The notes under the pieces: generated by a model | Database searches by the model: none | What the model saw: the letters and a program-made list of their open reading frames with translations, nothing else | What the model was told of the DNA's origin: nothing | Position numbers and translations under genes: made by a program | In this document: positions 9,223 to 16,878 of the stretch, in pieces | Layout: every line of letters begins with the position of its first letter | Position numbering within the stretch: position 1 is the stretch's first letter | Assembly: GCA_963831105.1 (NCBI GenBank) | Contig: CAWHOS010000010.1 | Span: forward strand, 1 to 64,000 | Origin: DATFQI01 sp963831105 | Lineage (GTDB): Bacteria; Actinomycetota; Thermoleophilia; Solirubrobacterales; Solirubrobacteraceae | Direction of reading: 5' to 3' | Length of the DNA stretch: 64,000 nucleotides

Positions 9223-9794
9223 GCAAGTTCTTCGGCTCGACGCCCGTCGACTGGCTGGTCGTCGGGCTGGGCAACCCGGGTCCCGGCTACGCCGAGAGCC
9301 CGCACAACGTGGGATTCAAGGTCGCGGAGGAGCTCGCCCGCCGCTGGGAGCTGCCGAAGGCCAAGAAGAAGTTCGCGGGTGAGCTGAGCGAGGGCCGCAC
9401 GGGCCCGGGCGGCCCGCGGGTCGCGGTCCTGCGCCCGCAGACCTACATGAACGAGGCCGGCCGCTCGGTCGGCCCGGCGCGCGGCTCCTTCAAGCTCGAC
9501 CTCGACCGCGTCGTGGTCGTGCACGACGAGATCGACCTCCCGTTCGGCGACATCCGCGCCCGGCTCGGCGGCGGCCTCGCCGGCCACAACGGGCTCAAGT
9601 CGCTCAAGCGCGAGCTCGGCAGCCCCGAGTTCCATCGCGTGCGGGTGGGGGTCGGCCGGCCCGACTCGACCGACCCGGAGATCGTGGCGGCTTACGTGCT
9701 GGGCAGGTGGCGCCAGCCGTCCTCTGAGGTCGCCGACCTGGTCGGGCGCGCGGCCGACGAGGTCGAGCGGCTGGTCCTCGGGCCGGGGGCGTAG
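9219..9794 (+). CDS. pth: peptidyl-tRNA hydrolase, apparent CTG start
   Basis: Hydrolyses peptidyl-tRNA released from stalled ribosomes. The family N-terminus is present: LVVGLGNPGPGYAESPHNVGF with the catalytic His, then PQTYMNEAG, VHDEIDLPFG and GHNGLKS. Codons for this N-terminus extend upstream of GTG 9309, and no ATG, GTG or TTG occurs in frame there. The only plausible initiator is CTG 9219 in a CTGA overlap with the L25 stop (MSKFFGSTPVDWLVVGLGNPG). Length is 191 residues, normal for Pth. TRHN of most Pth is SPHN here. Confidence 0.88.
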   Translation: MSKFFGSTPVDWLVVGLGNPGPGYAESPHNVGFKVAEELARRWELPKAKKKFAGELSEGRTGPGGPRVAVLRPQTYMNEAGRSVGPARGSFKLDLDRVVVVHDEIDLPFGDIRARLGGGLAGHNGLKSLKRELGSPEFHRVRVGVGRPDSTDPEIVAAYVLGRWRQPSSEVADLVGRAADEVERLVLGPGA

Positions 9795-9808
9795 CCCGGG
9801 ACGTACGG

Positions 9809-9958
9809 CAACTGCGGCTGGGTGGGGGTGTGGGGGAGTGCCACCCGGCGTGCGCGAGCGGTCGATTGTTCAGGCTCAGCCTGAAGAACTGACCGCTCGA
9901 TGAGATCGGGGCGTTCGGGGTCCCCCCTCACTCTCCCTACCCAGCCGCCGTTGACGTT
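9809..9958. repeat. structured repeat element, copy 1
   Basis: A nested hairpin occupies 9855-9899: CGAGCGGTC pairs with GACCGCTCG and, inside it, TTCAGGCT pairs with AGCCTGAA. The flanks 9809-9827 and 9935-9953 (ending ACCCAGCCGCCGTTG) are near-perfect complements with two mismatches, so the whole unit can close as one 145-base structure. The last 26 bases (9933-9958) recur exactly at 41669-41694. It lies between pth and a methyltransferase gene. It could be a small RNA, a MITE-like element or an elaborate terminator. Confidence 0.6.
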
Positions 9959-9998
9959 CGCCTGAGCTTAACCTGCGTATGCGATAACGTACGTACGT

Positions 9999-10757
9999 AT
10001 GTCGCCACGTGACTGGGACGCCTCCACCTACCAGCGGCTGAGCGCGCCGCTCGAAGCGATGGGCCGCGACGTGCTGTGGCGGCTGCGCCTGGACGGCGAC
10101 GAGACCGTCATCGACGCGGGCTGCGGGACCGGCCGGGTGACCGCGGTGCTCGCGGAGCGGCTGCCGAGGGGCAAGGTGATCGCGGTCGACGGCTCGCCCG
10201 CGATGGTCCAGGAGGCGCGGCGGCGGCTGCCGGAGGGCATCGACGTGCGGGTGGCCGACCTGCTCGAGCTCGAGGTGGAGGAGCCCGTCGACGCGATCGT
10301 CTCGACCGCGACGTTCCACTGGATCCCCGATCACGACCGTCTGTTCGCGCGCCTGCGCGACGCGATGAAGCCCGGCGGGCGGCTCGTGGCGCAGTGCGGC
10401 GGGGAGGGCAACGTGACGGCCGTCAAGGATGCCGGATTCGCGCTTGCTGCACGCGAGCCGTTCGCCGAGCACCTCGCCGACTGGCCGGGCGACTGGAACT
10501 TCCAGTCGCCGAAGGCCACCGAGGAGCGGCTGCTCGGCCTCGGCTACACCGACGTGTGGACCTGGGAGACGCGCGTGGCCGTGGACGTCGACGACGTGGC
10601 CGGCTACCTCGGCGCGATCTGCCTCGGCTCGTTCCTCGAGCGCCTGCCGGAGGCGCTGCACGAGCCGTTCGTCGATGCCGCGGTCGAGCTGCTCGGCGCG
10701 CCGCTGACGATCGACTACGTGCGGCTGAACATCCTGGCGCGCGCGCCACTTTCCTGA
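9999..10757 (+). CDS. class I SAM-dependent methyltransferase (trans-aconitate methyltransferase-like)
   Basis: The 252-residue protein has SAM motif I VIDAGCGTGRVT (about residues 37-48), acidic motif II VIAVDGSPAM, motif III VRVADLLELE and post-motif FHWIPDH. The pattern SAPLEAMGRDVLWRL plus ATFHWIPDH is typical of Tam-like enzymes, though the substrate is unknown. The start codon at 9999 is embedded in a TACGTACGTACGTATG tract with no ribosome site upstream, so initiation may be leaderless. It is the first gene of the insertion between pth and mfd. Confidence 0.85.
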   Translation: MSPRDWDASTYQRLSAPLEAMGRDVLWRLRLDGDETVIDAGCGTGRVTAVLAERLPRGKVIAVDGSPAMVQEARRRLPEGIDVRVADLLELEVEEPVDAIVSTATFHWIPDHDRLFARLRDAMKPGGRLVAQCGGEGNVTAVKDAGFALAAREPFAEHLADWPGDWNFQSPKATEERLLGLGYTDVWTWETRVAVDVDDVAGYLGAICLGSFLERLPEALHEPFVDAAVELLGAPLTIDYVRLNILARAPLS

Positions 10758-10809
10758 GCGCCGCTCAAGCGGAGACGTGGGGTGCCGATGCTGTGCCTTA
10801 GGCCGACCC

Positions 10810-13360
10810 ATGGGAACGGACTCCAATTCGATCGACGAAGGCGTACGCGCCACCCCGCGCGGCATTCGTGCTGCGCTCGGGTCCGTGCACCCGGTCTGGT
10901 GGCTCAACCTCGCCATCTGGGCCGCCGCGGTTGCCTTGTTCGTCGGGCCCCGTGGGCGACACCCAGCCGCTGCACGCCCCGCACATCGACTGGTGGTGGC
11001 TGGCGCTCGGCTTCCTGATCGGCGAGCGCTGCGTCGTCCACCTCGAGTTCAGCCGCAACGCGCACTCCTTCTCGCTCGGCGACGTCCCGCTCGTGTTCGG
11101 CCTCGTGCTGGCCAGCGGATCGGACCTCGTCGTCGCCGCCGTCGTCGGCCCTGCGCTGACGCTGCTGCTCGACCGCCGGCTGCCGCCGATCAAGCTGTTC
11201 TTCAACCTCGGCCAGTTCGCGCTCTCGGTCTGCCTGGCCACGCTGATCTGCTACTGGGTCGCCCCCGTCGGCACCGACTGGGGCCCGCAGCTCGCGATCG
11301 CCGTCATCGTCGGCGCGCAGGTGAGCGCGACGACCTGCGTCGCGCTGATCGGCGCTGCGATCTCGCTCAGCGAGGGCTGGCTCGGCTTCCGCCAGCTCAC
11401 GCGCATGTTCGCGACCGACCTCACCGTGACGGTGACCAACTCGAGCCTCGGCCTCGTCGCCGCCCTGATCGTCTCGACGGAGCCGTGGGCGCTCCCGCTG
11501 CTGGTCGTGCCGCTGCTGACCGTCTTCCTCGCGTACCGCGCGTACGTGACCGAGCGCAAGCGCGGCGAGCGGCTCGAGTTCCTCTACGAGGCCAACCGCA
11601 CGCTCTCGCGCTCGCCCGAGATCGCCGAGGCGCTCGAGGGGCTGCTGGCCCGCTCGCTGGACGCCTTCCGCGCCGAGCGCGCCGAGATCATCCTGTGGTC
11701 GCCCGACAAGCCGCCGCTGCGGACCACGCTGGGCCCCGGCGAGCACAAGGAGGTCATGGCCGAGGTCGACCCGGCCGTGGCCGTCGACCTGCAGTCGCTG
11801 GTCTCCAACGACACGCCCGTGGTCACGCTCCCCGACGCCGCCCGCGGCTCGGCGATCGCCGCCTACCTGCAGGAGCGCGGCGTGCACAAGGCGATGCTCG
11901 CGATGCTCCCCGGGGAGGACCGCGTGATCGGCACCCTGATGCTCTCCAACCGCTACGGCGTCGTCCGCGACTTCTCCAGCGACGACCTCAAGCTGTTCGA
12001 GACGCTCGCCAACAACGCCTCCGTCGCGCTGCAGTACGACCGCCTCGAGCAGGCGATCGCACGGCTCGAGGACCTCCAGCAGCAGCTCCGCCACCAGGCC
12101 TTCCACGACTCGCTGACCGACCTGCCCAACCGCGCGCTGTTCATCAACAGCGTGCGCGAGGCGCTCGACGAGGCGCCGGAGCAGCTCGCCGTGCTGTTCA
12201 TCGACGTCGACGACTTCAAGACCGTCAACGACACGCTCGGCCACGCCGTCGGCGACGAGCTGCTCGTGGGGGTCGCCGACCGGCTGCGCTCGTGCGTGCG
12301 CCCGCAGGACGAGATCGCCCGGCTCGGCGGCGACGAGTTCGCCGTCCGGCTGCACGACCTCCACGACGCCGAAGGCGCCGCGGAGTCCATCGCCAAGCGG
12401 ATCATGGAGGCCTTCCAGCTGCCGATCGAGGCCGGCGGCCAGCTGCTCTCGATCCGCCTCAGCGTCGGGATCGCCTCCGCGCGCCAGGGCGCCGCCGACG
12501 AGGACGAGCTGATCCGCCACGCGGACATGGCGATGTACCAGGCCAAGATGGCCGGCAAGGGCTGCTTCGAGCGCTTCGACCCCGAGGCGCAGGCCCTGAT
12601 GCTGCACCGGCGCCAGATGAAGGACGACCTGCGGCGCGCCGTCGAGCAGGGCGAGCTGGCGGTCCACTACCAGCCGATCGTCGCGCTCGCCACGGGCAAC
12701 GCCGAGGCCGCGGAGGCGCTCGTGCGCTGGGAGCACCCCGAGCGCGGGCGGATCATGCCCGCGGAGTTCATCCCGCTCGCCGAGGAGACGGGGATGATCG
12801 TCTCGATCGGGCGCTTCGTCCTGCGGGAGGCGTGCCGGCAGGCCCGCGTCTGGCAGGAGGAGAAGGGGATCATGCACGCCGTGCACGTGAACCTGAGCGC
12901 GCTCGAGCTGCGCCAGTCGGACCTGATCCCGACCGTCCGCGCGGCGATCGAGGACGCCGGCATCGAGCCTTCGGACCTCGTGCTCGAGATCACGGAGAGC
13001 CAGCTGCTCGAGGACGCCGAGACCAGCGTCGCCGCGCTGCACGCCCTGCGCGATCTCGGGGTGCGCCTGGCGCTCGACGACTTCGGCACGGGCTACTCGT
13101 CGCTGAGCTACCTGCACTCGCTGCCGCTGGACATCCTCAAGATCGCCAAGCCGTTCGTCGACCGCGTCGCCGAGGCGTCGCACGACTCGTTCGTGCGGAT
13201 GATGATCGACCTCGCCAAGGCGCTCGAGCTCGAGGTCATCGCCGAGGGCATCGAGACCGCCGAGCAGGTCGAGGCGCTGCGGATCCTGCAGTCCAGCTTC
13301 GGGCAGGGCTTCTTCCTCGCCCGGCCCGAGGCGGCTCGTACGTCGGTCCAGGAGCCCTAA
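10810..13360 (+). CDS. membrane GAF-GGDEF-EAL cyclic-di-GMP turnover protein, frameshifted near residue 47
   Basis: Starts at ATG 10810 (MGTDSNSIDEG...). The frame changes at about 10945-10955, where one extra C in GGGCCCC fits, then continues to TAA 13360, about 850 residues. Order: an N-terminal set of about seven membrane helices (MASE-like, roughly 30-230), a GAF-like domain (roughly 250-400), then GGDEF with intact RLGGDEFAV. An RxxD inhibitory site (RPQD) sits five residues before GGDEF. Last is EAL with EALVRWEHPERG, DDFGTGYSSLSYL and ITESQLLED. Both synthase and phosphodiesterase residues look intact. A c-di-GMP riboswitch begins about 30 bases after the stop. Confidence 0.9.
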
Positions 13361-13385
13361 GCAGCACCTGATTCCGGTCGATACC

Positions 13386-13478
13386 GCTCCTAACGCAGGA
13401 GCAGTTCAGGGCAAACCCGTCGCGAGGCGGGGACGCAAAGCCAGGGGTCTCGCCGGATGCGAGACGGCCCAGCCGCCA
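13386..13478 (+). promoter_or_regulatory. cyclic-di-GMP-I (GEMM) riboswitch
   Basis: The two most conserved GEMM blocks are present: AGGGCAAACC at 13408-13417 and GGGACGCAAAGCC at 13430-13442. Between them is a six-pair stem, CCCGTC/GGCGGG, closed by a GCGA (GNRA) tetraloop, as in the known aptamer. The second arm follows at about 13448-13466 (GTCTCGC/GCGAGAC, perfect). A separate GCTCCT/AGGAGC hairpin lies just upstream at 13386-13402. It sits in the leader of the first subtilase, about 30 bases before its ribosome site, directly downstream of a GGDEF-EAL gene. Covers control by c-di-GMP; ON or OFF cannot be told. Confidence 0.9.
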
Positions 13479-13507
13479 CAAGCTCACCCGAGTCTTCGTA
13501 GCGGCAT

Positions 13508-13512
13508 GGAGG
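13508..13512 (+). promoter_or_regulatory. ribosome binding site of first subtilase
   Basis: GGAGG at 13508-13512 lies 11 bases before ATG 13524 and overlaps an upstream in-frame ATG at 13506. The same arrangement (GCATGGAGG, then a spacer, then ATGAAC) precedes the second subtilase (GGAGG 15167-15171, ATG 15182). The conserved spacing decides the downstream start for both. Confidence 0.7.
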
Positions 13513-13523
13513 TCGCCCCCGTC

Positions 13524-15074
13524 ATGAACAAGCCTGTTGCTCCCGGTCGGATCCGCTGGGCCGTCACGTGCCTGGCGCTCGCCGCCTCCGCGCTCGCGCC
13601 CACCGTCGCCGAGGCCTCGTCGCAGCGCGTCGAGGTCATCGTCCAGATGGAGGCCGGCCGCGCCGCCGCCTCCGCCAAGGCCGCCGTCCGCGCCGAGGGC
13701 GGCAAGGTCACGGGCGAGCTTCCGATCATCAACGGCTTCGCGGCGAAGCTGCCCGCGGGCGCCGTCGACGAGCTCCAGGACGCCGACGGCGTCAAGGCCG
13801 TCACCGTCGACAACGCCGTCAAGCCGCAGGGCATCAGCCTCTCGCGCATCCAGACCGCCTACCCCGCCTCCGTGGACGCGCCCCAGGTCTGGAACAACCC
13901 GATCGCCGACGTCAGCGGTCGCGGCGTCGGCGTGGCCGTGATCGACACGGGCATCGCCGGCGGCATGCCGGACTTCCGCGCCTCGGGCTCCTCGGCCTCT
14001 CGCGTGGTGGCCAACGCCGTCACCAACCCGGACGCGCGCACGCCCGGCGACGCCTACGGCCACGGCACGCACGTCGCAGGCATCATCGCCGGCAACGGCT
14101 GGAACCGCTCCTACAGCGACCCGCTGCGCGGCAAGTACGTCGGCATCGCGCCGGAGGCGAACCTGATCTCGGTCAAGGTCTCCGACGACCAGGGCGAGGC
14201 CTCCGTGCTGGACGTCATCTACGGCCTGCAGTTCGTCGTCGACAACAAGGCCGCCTACAACATCCGCGTCGTCAACCTCTCGCTCGAGTCGACGACCCCG
14301 GGCTCCTACAAGACCGACCCGCTCAACGCCGCGGTCGAGTCGGCCTGGTTCAAGGGCATCGTCGTCGTCACCGCCGCCGGCAACCGCGGCAGCGCCGCCG
14401 ACGCCGTCTCGCGCGCCCCGGGCAACGACCCGTACGTGATCACGGTCGGCGCCTACGACGACCAGGCGTCCAACGCCGACGGCGACGACAGCCGCCCCGC
14501 GTGGTCGAGCCGCGGCATCACCGCCGACGGGTTCGCCAAGCCGGAGATCCACGCGCCGGGCTCGGGCATCGTCTCGACGCTCGCCCCCAACAGCCAGTTC
14601 GCCTCGATGTGCCCGTCCTGCGTCGTCGACGGCCAGATGATCCGCGCCGGCGGCACCTCGATGGCCGCCCCGATGATCAGCGGCACCGTCGCGCTGCTGC
14701 TGCAGCACTTCCCGCAGCTCAAGCCCGACCAGGTCAAGGGCATGCTCATGCGCAACGCGCGCCTGGTCAACGCCAAGTACCCGGCGGTCGAGGCCTACAA
14801 GACGCTCGAGGCGGCCTACTACGGGCGGACCTCGCCGGTCAGCACGACGGGCCTGACCCCGAACGCGATCGTCAACGCGACCACGGGCGAGATCGACTAC
14901 ACGCGCTCGAGCTGGAGCCGCTCGTCCTGGAGCACGGCCGACGGCGGCCTGACCGCCGACTTCGCCCGCTCGAGCTGGAGCCGCTCCTCCTGGAGCTCGG
15001 TCGACTCCTCCGGCGCGGACGTCACGCGCTCGAGCTGGAGCCGCTCGAGCTGGTCCACGAGCTGGGACAAGTAG
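13524..15074 (+). CDS. secreted subtilisin-family (S8) serine protease with RSSWS-repeat tail, copy 1
   Basis: 516 residues. Signal peptide, I9-type inhibitor propeptide (about 35-105, GGKVTGELPIINGFAAKL), then a subtilase domain with catalytic D141 (VIDTGIAG), H180 (GHGTHVAGII) and S379 (GGTSMAAPM). The last 60 or so residues hold three copies of RSSWSRSSWS separated by 12-13-residue linkers (TADGGLTADFA, SVDSSGADVT) and end STSWDK. No LPXTG or membrane anchor is visible. The leader contains a c-di-GMP riboswitch. The tail may bind the cell surface or matrix; this is inference. Confidence 0.9.
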   Translation: MNKPVAPGRIRWAVTCLALAASALAPTVAEASSQRVEVIVQMEAGRAAASAKAAVRAEGGKVTGELPIINGFAAKLPAGAVDELQDADGVKAVTVDNAVKPQGISLSRIQTAYPASVDAPQVWNNPIADVSGRGVGVAVIDTGIAGGMPDFRASGSSASRVVANAVTNPDARTPGDAYGHGTHVAGIIAGNGWNRSYSDPLRGKYVGIAPEANLISVKVSDDQGEASVLDVIYGLQFVVDNKAAYNIRVVNLSLESTTPGSYKTDPLNAAVESAWFKGIVVVTAAGNRGSAADAVSRAPGNDPYVITVGAYDDQASNADGDDSRPAWSSRGITADGFAKPEIHAPGSGIVSTLAPNSQFASMCPSCVVDGQMIRAGGTSMAAPMISGTVALLLQHFPQLKPDQVKGMLMRNARLVNAKYPAVEAYKTLEAAYYGRTSPVSTTGLTPNAIVNATTGEIDYTRSSWSRSSWSTADGGLTADFARSSWSRSSWSSVDSSGADVTRSSWSRSSWSTSWDK

Positions 15075-15181
15075 CCGGCTCGGTCATCGGTCCAGGCTCC
15101 CTCACCACCACTCTCGACGACGTCGATACCAGATTCCAGATGAAGCACCTGACGGACATGCGGCATGGAGGCCGCTCCCCT

Positions 15182-16729
15182 ATGAACCAGACCCCCAAGG
15201 GCAGGATCCGGTGGGCCGTCGCGGCCCTCGCGATCGTCGCCTCCGCCGCGCTGCCGGCGACCGCGGGTGCGAGCTCGGCTCGCAGCCAGGTCATCGTCCA
15301 GCTCGACGCGGGCAGCTCCGCGGACGCCGTCAAGGCGCAGGTCCGCGAGTACGGCGGCCGCGTCACCGGCGACCTGCCGATCATCAACGGCTTCTCCGCC
15401 AAGCTGTCCGACGGCGCCGCCGCCTCGCTGCAGCGCTTCGACGGCGTGCGCGAGGTCACCCGGAACACGGCGATCGAGCCCCAGGGCGTCAACGTCGCCG
15501 AGCTCAAGACGGCCTACCCGTCGTCGGTCGACGCGATCGAGGCCTGGAACAAGCCGGACGCGAACGTCACCGGCAAGGGCGTCGGCGTCGCCGTCATCGA
15601 CACCGGCATCGCCGGCCAGATGAAGGACTTCGAGGAGAAGGGCCCGAGCAAGAGCTCGCGCGTCGTCGCCTCCGTGGTCACGAACCCGTACGCGACGAAC
15701 GCCAAGGACACCTACGGCCACGGCACGCACGTCGCGGGCATCATCGCCGGCAACGGCACCGAGCGCACGAACGGCGACCTGCTCAAGAACAAGTACATCG
15801 GCGTCGCGCCCGAAGCGGACCTCGTGTCCGTGAAGGTCTCCGACGACCTCGGCAACGCCACGGTGCTGGACGTCATCTACGGCCTGCAGTTGGTCGTCGA
15901 CTTCAAGAACCAGTACAACATCCGCGTCGTCAACCTGTCGCTGGAGTCCACGACCCCCAGCTCCTACAAGACCGACCCGCTCGACGCGGCCGTCGAGTCC
16001 GCGTGGCTCAAGGGCCTCGTGGTCGTCGCCGCCGCCGGCAACCGCGGCACGGACGCCGACGCCGTGCAGTACGCCCCGGGCAACGACCCCTACGTCATCT
16101 CGGTCGGCGCGCTGGACGACCAGATGAGCCAGGCCGACGGCGACGACAGCCGGGCGACGTGGTCGAGCCGCGGCGTCACCCAGGACGGGTTCTCCAAGCC
16201 GGAGATCCACGCCCCGGGCGCGCGCATCGTCTCGACGCTCGCCCCCGGCAGCACGTTCGCGTCGCTCTGCCCGACCTGCATCGTCGACCTCGAGATGATC
16301 CGCGCGGGCGGCACCTCGATGGCGGCGCCGATGGTCTCGGGCGCGGCGGCCCTGCTGCTGCAGCGCTACCCGAACCTGACCCCCAACCAGGTCAAGGGCG
16401 TCCTGCTGGCTTCCTCGCGCCTGGTCAACAGCCGGTTCCCCGCGGTTGACGTGTACGCGGCGATCAAGTCGGTGGCCGCGGGCAACGTGCCCGTCGCCAA
16501 CCAGGGCCTGACGCCGAACACGCTCGTCAGCGCCTCCAACGGCGACATCGACTACAGCCGCTCCTCGTGGAGCCGCTCGTCCTGGAGCACCGCGGACTCC
16601 TCGCTCGGGCTGGACTTCACCCGGTCGAGCTGGAGCCGCTCGAGCTGGAGCTCGACGAACAGCGCCGGCGTCGAGACCTCGCGGTCGAGCTGGAGCCGGT
16701 CGAGCTGGTCCACGAGCTGGACCAAGTAA
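15182..16729 (+). CDS. secreted subtilisin-family (S8) serine protease with RSSWS-repeat tail, copy 2
   Basis: A 515-residue tandem paralog of the preceding protease, alike throughout. Signal peptide, I9-like propeptide (GGRVTGDLPIINGFSAKL), catalytic D140, H180 and S379, and the same tail of three RSSWSRSSWS units ending STSWTK. The start is set by GGAGG 15167-15171. The 107-base gap from copy 1 contains no GEMM motif, so copy 2 either depends on read-through from the riboswitch-controlled message or has its own promoter. Recent local duplication is the simplest origin. Confidence 0.9.
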   Translation: MNQTPKGRIRWAVAALAIVASAALPATAGASSARSQVIVQLDAGSSADAVKAQVREYGGRVTGDLPIINGFSAKLSDGAAASLQRFDGVREVTRNTAIEPQGVNVAELKTAYPSSVDAIEAWNKPDANVTGKGVGVAVIDTGIAGQMKDFEEKGPSKSSRVVASVVTNPYATNAKDTYGHGTHVAGIIAGNGTERTNGDLLKNKYIGVAPEADLVSVKVSDDLGNATVLDVIYGLQLVVDFKNQYNIRVVNLSLESTTPSSYKTDPLDAAVESAWLKGLVVVAAAGNRGTDADAVQYAPGNDPYVISVGALDDQMSQADGDDSRATWSSRGVTQDGFSKPEIHAPGARIVSTLAPGSTFASLCPTCIVDLEMIRAGGTSMAAPMVSGAAALLLQRYPNLTPNQVKGVLLASSRLVNSRFPAVDVYAAIKSVAAGNVPVANQGLTPNTLVSASNGDIDYSRSSWSRSSWSTADSSLGLDFTRSSWSRSSWSSTNSAGVETSRSSWSRSSWSTSWTK

Positions 16730-16752
16730 GCCTCACCAAGCGGGAGGACAAC

Positions 16753-16859
16753 GCGCCACGGATGGCGCTTCATATAGGCCCCGGCGGGCGGGAATCTCAT
16801 CTCACAGCCGGGGCCTAATATCGGAAGGGCACCGACGGCCGCGCACGATGCGCGGCCGT
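16753..16859 (+). terminator. cluster of three hairpins after the protease pair
   Basis: Three perfect stems follow the second protease: GCGCCA/TGGCGC (16753-16768), GGCCCCGGC/GCCGGGGCC (16777-16815, extended by two A-T pairs) and ACGGCCGCGCA/TGCGCGGCCGT (16835-16859, 11 pairs, 3-base loop). No long T-run follows. They probably end the protease transcript before mfd. A small structured RNA is an alternative. Confidence 0.5.
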
Positions 16860-16878
16860 TCGGCGTGCCTGGACCGCC

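Noticed and set aside
9809..9958. Structured repeat considered as 6S RNA
   Set aside because: Shape (closing stem, inner hairpin) is reminiscent, but two copies, short length and lack of a clear open-bubble promoter mimic argue against it.
14905..15060. Tandem DNA repeats at the 3' ends of both protease genes considered as CRISPR-like or recombination repeats
   Set aside because: Repeats are in frame and encode RSSWSRSSWS; spacers are short, coding and similar between paralogs; no cas genes in the window.
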